Assembly: GCA_947487765.1 (NCBI GenBank)
Contig: CANKXO010000001.1
Location: forward strand, 1,240,001-1,304,000
Length of the DNA stretch: 64,000 nt
Direction of reading: 5' to 3'
From: an uncultured Pseudomonadales bacterium
GTDB taxonomy: Bacteria > Pseudomonadota > Gammaproteobacteria > Pseudomonadales > Cellvibrionaceae
In this document: one piece after another, positions 9,935 to 18,286 of the stretch
Numbering within the stretch: position 1 is the stretch's first letter
Layout: each line of letters begins with the position of its first letter
Notes under the pieces: generated by a model
The model's database searches: none
The model's input: the letters and a program-made list of their open reading frames with translations, nothing else
What the model was told of the DNA's origin: nothing
Program-made: the position numbers and the translations under genes

Positions 9935-10942
9935 ATGACTATTCGTTCACAAAAAATAGCGGCTCATGAATATCATAAGACTGAGCAATGCACACTAAAA
10001 GAACGCCCCATTCGAGACCTTGCTTGGGCACTTTGTCATTCTTCGTTATTTACCTCTATTCCAGGCTTCGATACAGAATGGCTCAACAAAGATTATGTAG
10101 ATGAAGGCCTATACCCTTGGTTACTAGCGTTAGACCAATCACCCGAAAAATTATATGAGCACTTAGATAATCAACGCTCAACTCGATTAGGAATATATTT
10201 TGAGCAACTATTGAGTTTTTACTTTGAGCACTACCCTCGCTTTACACTACTAACTAAAAATCATCAGGTTAATGATAAACAACGTACATTAGGTGAGTTT
10301 GATTTCATCGTTTTTGACCAAAAATATAAGCACATAAAACACATAGAAGTTGCGGTTAAATTTTATTTGGGCCACAACAACTATAGTAAACCCATTAAAA
10401 ATAATATGCCTTTACACAACTGGCATCACTGGGTAGGCCCCAATGAAAAAGACACATTAGCCATTAAAATGAGGCACCTACAACAACACCAACTACCTCT
10501 AGTAAAAACAAAATGGGGGCAACAAGCACTATCTAAACTTTTTGATTCCAACAAGACAATAACAAGTCGCTTATTAATCTCTGGACGATTTTATTTTCCA
10601 TTTGAAAACGATATTGAAAAACCTTTATTTTCAACTAGTAATCGTACCAATAGATGGATTAGCAGTCACACATTACTATCCGATAAATCTTTTCTAGAAA
10701 AAGATAAACAGTATTGTTTATTACCTAGGCAGCATTGGCTTAGCGAAATAATAATTAATGACATTAGCGACTATAAGCTTTCTATTTATTCTGAAAAAGA
10801 GCTAAAAGAGTTTATTGCAGTGGATGCTGAAAATAAGATTAACGAATGGCAAATTGCTGAGTTAGATATATCAGTAAGTAATGCGATAGAAACAAAACGT
10901 TTTTTTATTATTAATAAGCAGACCCTGCCAATTGGTGAATAG
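9935..10942 (+). CDS. DUF1853 family protein
   Basis: 335 residues. It matches the DUF1853 family: an N-terminal RDLAWALCHSSLF segment and a central acidic GEFDFIVFDQ...HIEVAVKFYLG segment. The spaced acidic residues followed by EVAVKFYL resemble the core of a PD-(D/E)XK nuclease-like fold, but no activity is known to me. It is divergent from nadK and convergent with the CNB-rhodanese gene. The last 32 bases overlap the end of that gene on the opposite strand. Base composition is more AT-rich than its neighbours. Confidence 0.8.
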   Translation: MTIRSQKIAAHEYHKTEQCTLKERPIRDLAWALCHSSLFTSIPGFDTEWLNKDYVDEGLYPWLLALDQSPEKLYEHLDNQRSTRLGIYFEQLLSFYFEHYPRFTLLTKNHQVNDKQRTLGEFDFIVFDQKYKHIKHIEVAVKFYLGHNNYSKPIKNNMPLHNWHHWVGPNEKDTLAIKMRHLQQHQLPLVKTKWGQQALSKLFDSNKTITSRLLISGRFYFPFENDIEKPLFSTSNRTNRWISSHTLLSDKSFLEKDKQYCLLPRQHWLSEIIINDISDYKLSIYSEKELKEFIAVDAENKINEWQIAELDISVSNAIETKRFFIINKQTLPIGE

Positions 10943-12035
10943 TATCGAATTCACTAACCAATAAGTCTTTAACTTGCGTTTGATTAATCCCAGCCAAACC
11001 TTTATCTAATAAGCTGACTTTATACCCTTTCTCTGACAGTAAAAAAGCAGCCGCGCGACTACGAGCACCTGTATTACAGTAGATTAAATAATGTTTTTGT
11101 GGATTAAGGAAACGTATTTTTAAACGTAGTAATGGTAGTGGGATATGTAGCGCATTAGCAATATGCTTATAATCAAATTCTTCTTGAGTTCGCACATCTA
11201 GGAATTCAAACGTTTGATTTTTCATTGTCTCGAGCGTTTCAAAAGCCATATGGTCAACAGAAGGCTCTTGCAGTAAATCAGCAAAATCATTTTTATGCAA
11301 ACACATCAAAGTACCATCAGTAAGCATTTTCACAGTGGCATTTCGGGTAGTATTTTTAATAAGGGCATCTTCACCAAAACATCGCCCTAAACTGATCTCC
11401 GCAATCGGCATTGCTCGTTCATTCCGTGTATCAGCTCGCATGACTTCTGCTCGACCATCCTTAATAAAATAACAGTAATCACCCTCTTCACCTTGCTGTA
11501 GGATCACTTCACCTTTAGTCACCATTCTCGATGAAATTTTAGAAAAGATAGACATGACATTAAGAGGAGGAATTTTATAAAAAAGATTAGAGTTCAAGAC
11601 GGTTGTCATCCAACCAGCATCTTCATCAAAATCACGCTCATAGGAAATATCGATTTCTAAATAGTCCGCGACTTGACTCCAGGTCAACAAATTATCAAGC
11701 ATATGGCGATCAAATTTAAGTAGCTCACAATCCGTTAACGCAGTGGCAGAAAAACTTTCTGTTTGAAACTGAACGATCGGCAACCAATGAAAATCTGCTG
11801 TGATGATTCTCTCGTGGCCATTATGATGCTTCAATAGAATTTCGCCTGAGAGTAAATAAAACAATGAATCTTCAGGCTCTTCTTCATTAAATAATACATC
11901 ATCACGGCATGCCGTCACTTCGGTCGCATGGTCTAATGCCGTAAGCAGGTGATGTTCACGCATAGTACCCAGTGGCACTAAACTTTGACATTGCTGCAAT
12001 AAATGCGCTTTATTCATTAAACCTAAGTCCTCCAT
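10911..12035 (-). CDS. Protein with two cyclic-nucleotide-binding-like domains and a rhodanese domain
   Basis: 374 residues from an ATG preceded by GGGGAG at good spacing. Residues about 20-115 form a degenerate cNMP-binding-like beta barrel. Residues about 155-255 form a clearer one, with GEEGDYCYFIKDGRAEV and GRCFGEDALI around the phosphate-binding cassette; the canonical Arg-Ala pair there is replaced by NTTRNAT. Residues about 265-370 form a rhodanese domain with the active-site loop starting at C320 (YCNTGARS), so it is likely catalytically intact. There is no DNA-binding helix-turn-helix. A sensor that couples nucleotide binding to sulfur or persulfide chemistry is an inference. It shares its 3' end with the convergent DUF1853 gene. 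Confidence 0.82.
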   Translation of the reverse strand: MEDLGLMNKAHLLQQCQSLVPLGTMREHHLLTALDHATEVTACRDDVLFNEEEPEDSLFYLLSGEILLKHHNGHERIITADFHWLPIVQFQTESFSATALTDCELLKFDRHMLDNLLTWSQVADYLEIDISYERDFDEDAGWMTTVLNSNLFYKIPPLNVMSIFSKISSRMVTKGEVILQQGEEGDYCYFIKDGRAEVMRADTRNERAMPIAEISLGRCFGEDALIKNTTRNATVKMLTDGTLMCLHKNDFADLLQEPSVDHMAFETLETMKNQTFEFLDVRTQEEFDYKHIANALHIPLPLLRLKIRFLNPQKHYLIYCNTGARSRAAAFLLSEKGYKVSLLDKGLAGINQTQVKDLLVSEFDTIHQLAGSAY

Positions 12036-12050
12036 TTAACATATCTCCCC

Positions 12051-12953
12051 TCATACATCTTGTGATAGGTCAAAACCTCTTCGACCCTGCAATCCACCGC
12101 TGTGAATAGCAACTATCTTGCTATTTTCGGGCCAATAATTGATTTTTGCCAATTGCTCAATTGCCCATAGCATCTTAGCGGTATATACAGGCTCCAATAA
12201 CAACTGATTGCGCTGCTCGAATTCTGACATAAAAGCCATTAGCTCTGGCGATGTTTTACCATAACCACCGTGATGAAAATCAGTAAACAGTTGCCATTGT
12301 TTATTACTTTTACCTAATAGAGATAACCAATGGTTAATTTTCGGTGTTAACTGATCCTCACCTTTCAACACACTTATTCCAACACAACGGCACCTATCAG
12401 AAGCCCCTGCGATCAAACCCGTTAAAGTGGAGCCAGTTCCGGCAGCAGAACACAATATGTAATCTGTATTGCCGAGCTTTTCAGCTACCGTGACATCAAC
12501 GGACATTGCTAACGACATGCAACCTCGAATACCCGCCAGATTCTCTCCACCCTCCGGTAATAAGTAATAATTATCGGAGTATTTCTTCAGTATAGGCAAT
12601 ACTCCAGTAATATCTTTACGACGATAGTCTTTTTTACCCAAAAAGTGGAGTTTCATCCCCCAATTCTGGGCATCATTTAAGGTAGGCGTTAACGGTACGG
12701 AATCATAACCGCGAACGATACCTGTAGTTTGTAAGCCTAATTGGCTACCGGCAGCAGCCAAAGCATAAAGATGGTTGGAGTAGACACCCCCGAAAGAAAC
12801 AATATTGGAGCAACCTTGCTGGGTAGCATTACGTAGATTGAAATACAGCTTGTAGTACTTATTACCTGAGTAGAAAGATGATAATTGATCATCTCGCCTT
12901 AAATAGGCTGTGATGCCACGACGAGCAAGCTCTGGCCACACAAGTGGCTGCAA
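12051..12953 (-). CDS. PLP-dependent D-cysteine desulfhydrase / ACC deaminase family enzyme
   Basis: About 300 residues. This is a fold-type II PLP enzyme. The Schiff-base lysine is K32 in SGNKYYKL, the asparagine loop is in GGVYSNH, and the phosphate-binding loop is AAGTGSTLTG. Family members remove sulfide from D-cysteine or open the ACC ring; the sequence does not decide which. The start is uncertain. The only standard start codon is a TTG at 12953, with no clear ribosome site. The frame stays open upstream to 13019, and the extra residues (LIDVAQRVSLQPLVW) look like a genuine N-terminus, so a rare start inside the preceding gene is possible. It lies 15 bases upstream of the rhodanese gene. 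Confidence 0.8.
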   Translation of the reverse strand: MQPLVWPELARRGITAYLRRDDQLSSFYSGNKYYKLYFNLRNATQQGCSNIVSFGGVYSNHLYALAAAGSQLGLQTTGIVRGYDSVPLTPTLNDAQNWGMKLHFLGKKDYRRKDITGVLPILKKYSDNYYLLPEGGENLAGIRGCMSLAMSVDVTVAEKLGNTDYILCSAAGTGSTLTGLIAGASDRCRCVGISVLKGEDQLTPKINHWLSLLGKSNKQWQLFTDFHHGGYGKTSPELMAFMSEFEQRNQLLLEPVYTAKMLWAIEQLAKINYWPENSKIVAIHSGGLQGRRGFDLSQDV

Positions 12954-12976
12954 TGAAACCCGTTGAGCAACATCAA

Positions 12977-14299
12977 TTAATTTTTGTTGAGTGAGTAGGC
13001 TAATCCCTGTCGTCCATTTTTATTGATATTCACTACAGAAGGAGCTTTTGCACGATGTGTAGGGCAACAATTGCTTTCACCCACAATAAACTGGCTAGGG
13101 TCGTCCAGTCTGGTAACAGGCTCATCACACAGCTCACCACTATCCAGCTCATGTTGACAGGTAGGGCTGTAGAAATGGTCTAACCAAATACGGTACAACT
13201 GTTCATTAACACCACATTTTTGGGCAACATAAGCCGTAGGGTTAGATAAGTATGGAGCAACATCAGCAGGCTGAATCGTTAAATGCCCTGCTCCCGGATG
13301 GTAAATCACAAAATTAACGCCAGCTTCACTTAATCGATCTAAAACCACTTCACTGGACATGTCGATTAGTTTTTTGTTTTCCTGCTGAAGCTTTACAATT
13401 TCTTGCTGTAACTTTGTTTCACGCTCAGTACGGTAGAGTATTTCAACATCACGAGCTTTTAATTCAGCCTGATGCTCTGTAACAACACTATCAAGCTGCA
13501 ATATCATTTCAGATTCGTAATGTTCTTTTAATTCTTCTACTTGGTGGCTATCGGTCTGTTCAGCTTGTTTTAGCTTGATTTCGAAATACTCGCGCATACC
13601 AGCAATTTTGTCTGTCTGGCCAGCTATCGTTTCTTTCAGTTCAAGGTTTAGGGCCCGCTGCTCATTAAGTTGTTGCTGGTAGTCATTAAGCTGCTGTTGA
13701 TAGGCAATCAAACGTTCTTGATGATCAAGACTAAGTTGCCGCATATCCTGCTCTGCTTTCGTTGAAAGCAGCCTTTGGCGCAGTCTTTGCTCCTTAATTA
13801 ATAAAGCTGCTCGGGTTCTTTCTTCGTTGTAACGATTATCAGTAGAACCTTCATCTTTTTTCTTAAAAACAATGCCTAAACTATTGTTTTTTATTGATTT
13901 TTTAATTGGGATAAAATCATTTAAAGAAGCCTGCATAGCAGGATCCCAAAGGCTATTTTGATGCCACTCTATTGGGCATTGGCTATAACAAGCCAAGGCA
14001 ATAGGTCCAGAACCCAGGTTGGGACCTTTAGCCGCATTATCGGCCAACTGTTGTAGAGGGATATTCCAAGATTTTTCGACAAAACCTTCCCGGTCAAATG
14101 CTATCTGAAAAAATACGGCAGCAGTCACATGGTATTGAGAGTTAATACGCACATAGACCGCTTTCATCGACTTCTGAGCAATATCATGAAGAGGGACATA
14201 GTTATCTAAAATAGCTTGAAATTCAGCATAGGTCATTTCTTTAACAATCTGATGATCATTAAAAAAAAGTATTGCTTCAGAGGAAGAAGGGTCGACCAT
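12977..14299 (-). CDS. Coiled-coil protein of unknown function with a Cys/His cluster
   Basis: 440 residues from the ATG at 14299; a TTG at 14326 would add nine. I do not recognise a characterised function. The first 170 residues form a globular domain. A long Gln/Glu/Lys-rich coiled coil covers about residues 170-310. The C-terminal domain, about 330-440, carries spaced Cys and His residues (TCQHELDSGELC, then SNCCPTHR) that could bind a metal ion. I have an uncertain memory of similar pseudomonad proteins carrying ParA-like partition names, but there is no Walker motif here. It precedes the PLP enzyme gene, which begins at or before its stop. Confidence 0.7.
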   Translation of the reverse strand: MVDPSSSEAILFFNDHQIVKEMTYAEFQAILDNYVPLHDIAQKSMKAVYVRINSQYHVTAAVFFQIAFDREGFVEKSWNIPLQQLADNAAKGPNLGSGPIALACYSQCPIEWHQNSLWDPAMQASLNDFIPIKKSIKNNSLGIVFKKKDEGSTDNRYNEERTRAALLIKEQRLRQRLLSTKAEQDMRQLSLDHQERLIAYQQQLNDYQQQLNEQRALNLELKETIAGQTDKIAGMREYFEIKLKQAEQTDSHQVEELKEHYESEMILQLDSVVTEHQAELKARDVEILYRTERETKLQQEIVKLQQENKKLIDMSSEVVLDRLSEAGVNFVIYHPGAGHLTIQPADVAPYLSNPTAYVAQKCGVNEQLYRIWLDHFYSPTCQHELDSGELCDEPVTRLDDPSQFIVGESNCCPTHRAKAPSVVNINKNGRQGLAYSLNKN

Positions 14300-14665
14300 A
14301 GTTATACTGCTGTATGATTGCCGCAAGTGGCAATTAGAATTAGGATACTATTGATTATGGTCAAAATTTACGAAATGCTATGTGACGAGTTCAACATTTT
14401 AGAGAAAAAGTCAGTTTTGCTGATAATTTGAAAAAAACTGACACTTTTGGTCAGATAATGATACTACTCTTAGCTACACCCTATAATTCTGAAAAGTCAT
14501 CACCAAAATAGTCATCTTCATAGTCTTCGTACTGGCTGTCTAATAAGTCTTCAAGATAATCATCCATTAGCTTTTACTCTTTCGTTTAATATAATGTTCA
14601 GAGTAAGGCTAGTTCATAAAGTTTACGATTTTGTGAAATTTATTTTATTTTGTGGCTTGAGTCAC
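14300..14665. other. Intergenic stretch upstream of the coiled-coil gene
   Basis: About 340-365 bases between two leftward genes. It is AT-rich and holds the promoter of the coiled-coil gene, plus one possible very short acidic reading frame described separately at 14481-14567. I see no RNA gene and no clear terminator for the upstream fumarylacetoacetase-family hydrolase. Confidence 0.5.
14481..14567 (-). CDS. Possible 28-residue very acidic small protein
   Basis: ATG at 14567 to TAG at 14481. The translation begins MDDYLEDLLDSQYEDY and is dominated by Asp, Glu and Tyr, with no basic residue at all. A purine run (GAAAGAG) lies about 12 bases before the ATG, which is long spacing for a ribosome site. 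The strongly biased composition and the use of both GAT and GAC codons argue against pure chance, but no homologue can be checked here. It could be a real microprotein acting as an acidic partner or nucleic-acid mimic; that is speculation. Confidence 0.35.
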   Translation of the reverse strand: MDDYLEDLLDSQYEDYEDDYFGDDFSEL

Positions 14666-15295
14666 TTAATTATTTACTGTCCAATTTGCTTGCACAAGGA
14701 TGTTGTCATCTAAACTCACAGTTCCTGTATATTCACTGCCCTCAACTACTGGGCCAACACCTTTAGGGGTTCCGGTCATGATTACATCGCCATCCTCAAG
14801 GCTTAGAAATGTCTTAATTTCGCTCAAAATTTGCTCAGGCTTGAACAACATCTGCTCTACATTCCCCTGCTGAACGATGTGGCCGTCAATCTCCAGAGTC
14901 ATAGATAAGCGATAAATATCTGAGTTTGTTACCGAAACAAAATCACTCAGCACCGCTGCACCATCAAAAGACTTCGCTCTCTCCCATGGTAAACCAGCTT
15001 CTTTGAGTCTCTGCTGTATTTGACGCTTGGTTAGGTCAAGACCGAAACCAACCCCGGATAATTGCCCCTTGTTGACGATAAAGCATAATTCACCTTCATA
15101 ATGGTTAACATCCTCAGAGGGAGATGAGCCTCCACTGGAAAGTGTATGACTTATCGCTGAATTAGGCTTAATGAAAACAACTGGCTCAGTAGGTACAGCA
15201 TTACCAAGCTCTTTAGCATGAGCGACATAGTTACGACCAACACAAATAATTTTAGACGGCATAACATCACCGTTTAAATAACGAACAGTTTTCAT
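14666..15295 (-). CDS. Fumarylacetoacetate hydrolase family protein
   Basis: 209 residues. The N-terminus MKTVRYLNGDVMPSKIICVGRNY and the metal-binding segment HYEGEL (E67 and E69), followed by KSFDGAAV, mark the FAH fold. Members include acylpyruvate hydrolases, oxaloacetate decarboxylases and 2-hydroxyhepta-2,4-diene-1,7-dioate isomerases. The short single-domain form suggests the YcgM/FAHD1 type. Substrate cannot be assigned. I chose the ATG at 15295 because family members usually carry these extra residues before the VGRNY motif. The gene stands alone between the CobT-like gene and an intergenic stretch. Confidence 0.88.
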   Translation of the reverse strand: MKTVRYLNGDVMPSKIICVGRNYVAHAKELGNAVPTEPVVFIKPNSAISHTLSSGGSSPSEDVNHYEGELCFIVNKGQLSGVGFGLDLTKRQIQQRLKEAGLPWERAKSFDGAAVLSDFVSVTNSDIYRLSMTLEIDGHIVQQGNVEQMLFKPEQILSEIKTFLSLEDGDVIMTGTPKGVGPVVEGSEYTGTVSLDDNILVQANWTVNN

Positions 15296-15400
15296 TTCTG
15301 GCTAGAATCACTAATTAAATTACAGTATTTACACTAATACAACGACCAGCATATATCTAGAACTTAATGTAGTTAGAAGATCAATGAATGCGAACAGTTC

Positions 15401-17119
15401 TTAGTCCGCATGAGTGAGCAAGTCAGCAATTTCAAAATACGCTTTGTTATCAAGCTCTTTATCAAGAATCATTAAGCTGCGACTGTAATAAGCACTTAAG
15501 TCCAGACCCACCCCAAGGGCACATAGGTGAATATCTGGTTTAGCTTCTATGTCACTCGCTACCAACTTTAAATGTTTATCGAGATAGCGCTCTTCTTTAT
15601 TCACGAGCTGTGTTGATGTATCCATTGGTGAGCCATCAGAAATCACCATGATAATTTTTCGTTTCTCACTTCGTTGAGCGAGTCGACCATGAGCCCACTG
15701 CAAAGCTTCACCATCAATACTTTCGCGAAATAAATCAGGCTTTAAAAGGCCAGCCATTGCTTGCCGACTGCGCCGCCATTGTGTATCTGCTGTCTTGTAA
15801 ATATTGTGACAAAGATCGTTTAAACGACCTGGGTTATCAGGGCGACCGTTCTTACTCCACTTCTTATGGGCTTTACCACCATTCCAAGCGCCAGTAGTAA
15901 AACCTAGCACTTCTGTCTTAATCCGCCCTAGTTCTAGTGCGCGAACCAATGTATCGACGAGTATCGCAATATCTTCGCTGTGTTGAGACATAGAACCTGA
16001 ATTATCAATTAGCACTGTCACAACACAATCAACCAATGGCTTTTCTGCTTCCTGGCGGAATAATTTGCGATCATCGGGAGCTGTAAATAAACGAGACAAA
16101 CGCCCTGAGTCAAGAAACCCTTCTTCTTGACCAAAATCCCAACCCGATAATTGTGGAACCGAAAATAACTTTGAAAAATATCGAGCTAAACGAGGAATAT
16201 TAACACTCTGTTGCTGTATGCGTTTATCGAGGCTTTCTCGCATACTCCGCAGTAATTCAGGGCGTATTTTTTTACTGATGTCCACAACCTTATCGTATTC
16301 AGTTGTATATATTTTATAGTCAATTACATCTTCAGCAATGACAATGTCGTTAACGCCAGAGACGCCAACTGCTTGATCAATATCGTCGCCATCGGCATAA
16401 AGTAATCGCAAACTGGTATTAGGATTTTTAAGCAGCTTTTCTACATCTTCATTTTCATCGATGTCTTCATCGGAAATAGGAGAAAGACCACTGATTTCTT
16501 TTTCAATTTTTTCAGCAACTAATAAAGCATCAACACTATAATCGAGCTGATTCTCTTTATTACGTTTCATTGCCCGCAAATGAGTTCCGATTAAACGCCC
16601 AAAACTCATTCTCGTCGCTTCGATAAGATCTTCAATTTGTTCCGGAGGCTGAGCGCTAAACAGTCTCGACCACGCAGTGATCACCAAAGCAAAAATCATC
16701 ATTCCTGCATGACTTTCTGTTAAACCAGATGCATGCGCTTTATCTGCCCAATCGAGGAAACGTCGTTTCAGGTTTGCTTTAATCCCAGGCAATTGTTCAG
16801 GTGCTAGAGACTCAACCCTAAGTTGCTCCAATAATTCAAAGATCCAGGATTGGAGGTTATTTTCAGGACGTAAACTTTTGTGAAGCTCAGAATCGCTATA
16901 ACACAAACGCATAGCAATACCATCAGCGACTCCTCTCAGGTTTCGATAATCATTGGTTTCAGGGTCAAGCTGTAGATGCGCCACTCGAACGGGAAAAGGG
17001 CGCCCTTTAAAATTAAGGTAATGTCCCCTGTAATGAACCGATGGTTCATCAGCAAGTGCTCGAATAGAGGCGGCACACCAGTGCTCAAGCTTTTGTTGAA
17101 GAACTTCAACCTGCGACAT
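15401..17119 (-). CDS. CobT-like VWA-domain protein
   Basis: 572 residues. The C-terminal half is a von Willebrand A domain with an intact MIDAS motif, DNSGSMS, near residue 372. The middle has the acidic, CobT-type linker region (DEDIDENEDVEKLL). It resembles the CobT subunit of aerobic cobaltochelatase. In that complex CobT and CobS form an ATPase that drives CobN. No cobN or other cobalamin gene is seen in the window, and many proteobacteria carry CobST-like pairs that serve other metallo- or protein-remodelling roles. The paired CobS-like gene lies 140 bases upstream on the same strand. Confidence 0.85.
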   Translation of the reverse strand: MSQVEVLQQKLEHWCAASIRALADEPSVHYRGHYLNFKGRPFPVRVAHLQLDPETNDYRNLRGVADGIAMRLCYSDSELHKSLRPENNLQSWIFELLEQLRVESLAPEQLPGIKANLKRRFLDWADKAHASGLTESHAGMMIFALVITAWSRLFSAQPPEQIEDLIEATRMSFGRLIGTHLRAMKRNKENQLDYSVDALLVAEKIEKEISGLSPISDEDIDENEDVEKLLKNPNTSLRLLYADGDDIDQAVGVSGVNDIVIAEDVIDYKIYTTEYDKVVDISKKIRPELLRSMRESLDKRIQQQSVNIPRLARYFSKLFSVPQLSGWDFGQEEGFLDSGRLSRLFTAPDDRKLFRQEAEKPLVDCVVTVLIDNSGSMSQHSEDIAILVDTLVRALELGRIKTEVLGFTTGAWNGGKAHKKWSKNGRPDNPGRLNDLCHNIYKTADTQWRRSRQAMAGLLKPDLFRESIDGEALQWAHGRLAQRSEKRKIIMVISDGSPMDTSTQLVNKEERYLDKHLKLVASDIEAKPDIHLCALGVGLDLSAYYSRSLMILDKELDNKAYFEIADLLTHAD

Positions 17120-17259
17120 ATGCTGAGATACTCTTTAGTACTTTTAAATTAACGTATTGTCAAACAACGATAGCTTTATCGTAAATTTTTAAAACGAAAA
17201 ACAATATAAGCGTTATATTTAATTAAGGCGTCGAATAGCAACACCTTAATCACTACCAA

Positions 17260-18240
17260 TTACTCAAACCAACCTTGAATTTCATCTGATTCGGCAAGCT
17301 CTTCATTAAAGCAACGCTGATAGTATTCAGCAATTGTTGAGTATTCTGCTTCATCACACTTATTTAAAAAAGATAACCTAAAGGCGACGGCTGTATTTCT
17401 AAATATTTCTAGATTTTCGGCCCAGAAAATAACAGTCCGAGGAGACATTAGCGTCGACAGATCACCTGCAGCAAAACCTTTACGTGTAAGATCTGCGACC
17501 GCTACCATTGAAGCGATTGTTTTGCGCCCTTCTTCATTATCAAAGCTAGGCACTCGGCTGACAATAATATCGATTTCATCTTGAGCGGATAAATAGTTCA
17601 ATCGAGCAACAATATTCCAACGATCCATTTGGGCTTGGTTAATCATTTGCGTACCGTGATACAAGCCATTTAAATTACCAAGACCAACAGTATTTGCAGT
17701 GGCAAATAAGCGGAAAAAAGGATTCGGACGAATCACTTTGTTTTGATCTAATAAAGTAAACTTACCTTCCCTTTCCAATACTCGCTGAATAACAAACATG
17801 ACTTCTGGACGCGCAGCATCAAGCTCGTCAAAAATAAGAGCGACTGGACGCTGAAGTGACCAAGGAACAATACCTTCTTGGAATTCAGTGACCTGTTTAT
17901 TTTCACGTAAAACAACAGCATCTTTTCCGACCATATCAAGACGGCTAATGTGACCATCAAGATTGATTCGAATACAGGGCCAATTTAAACGCGCTGCAAC
18001 CTGCTCAATATGCGTTGATTTTCCGGTACCATGCAAGCCTTGAATCATCACGCGACGATCTTGAATAAAGCCAGAAAGAATCGCCATAGTTACATCCGAA
18101 TTGAAGCGATAAGCTTCATCAATTTCCGGGACATGATCGTCACGTTTACTAAAAGCAGGCACTTTGATATCTGCATCGATACCAAATACATCTCTTGCAT
18201 TTACAACAATATCAGGTTTGCTAAGCATTAATTCAGTCAT
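17260..18240 (-). CDS. CobS-like AAA+ ATPase (MoxR/CobS family)
   Basis: 326 residues. Walker A is GLHGTGKST at 68-76, Walker B is the ALIFDELDA segment near 134, and a sensor region around FRLFATANTVG follows. The family is CobS, a cobaltochelatase ATPase subunit, consistent with the downstream CobT-like partner. Without CobN the substrate of the machine is unknown. The CobT-like gene is separated by 140 bases containing a hairpin at about 17223-17249 (TTAAGG and CCTTAA arms), which might lower downstream expression. It starts 46 bases after the pta stop, so it may be read from the sulfonate operon. Confidence 0.86.
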   Translation of the reverse strand: MTELMLSKPDIVVNARDVFGIDADIKVPAFSKRDDHVPEIDEAYRFNSDVTMAILSGFIQDRRVMIQGLHGTGKSTHIEQVAARLNWPCIRINLDGHISRLDMVGKDAVVLRENKQVTEFQEGIVPWSLQRPVALIFDELDAARPEVMFVIQRVLEREGKFTLLDQNKVIRPNPFFRLFATANTVGLGNLNGLYHGTQMINQAQMDRWNIVARLNYLSAQDEIDIIVSRVPSFDNEEGRKTIASMVAVADLTRKGFAAGDLSTLMSPRTVIFWAENLEIFRNTAVAFRLSFLNKCDEAEYSTIAEYYQRCFNEELAESDEIQGWFE

Positions 18241-18286
18241 ATCTATCTATCAGCGTTAAAGTTAAAAGGAATATTCGAACATATAA

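Noticed and set aside
15401-18240. CobST-like genes as evidence for cobalamin synthesis here
   Set aside because: No cobN or other cob/cbi gene is in the window, and such pairs are known outside cobalamin loci.
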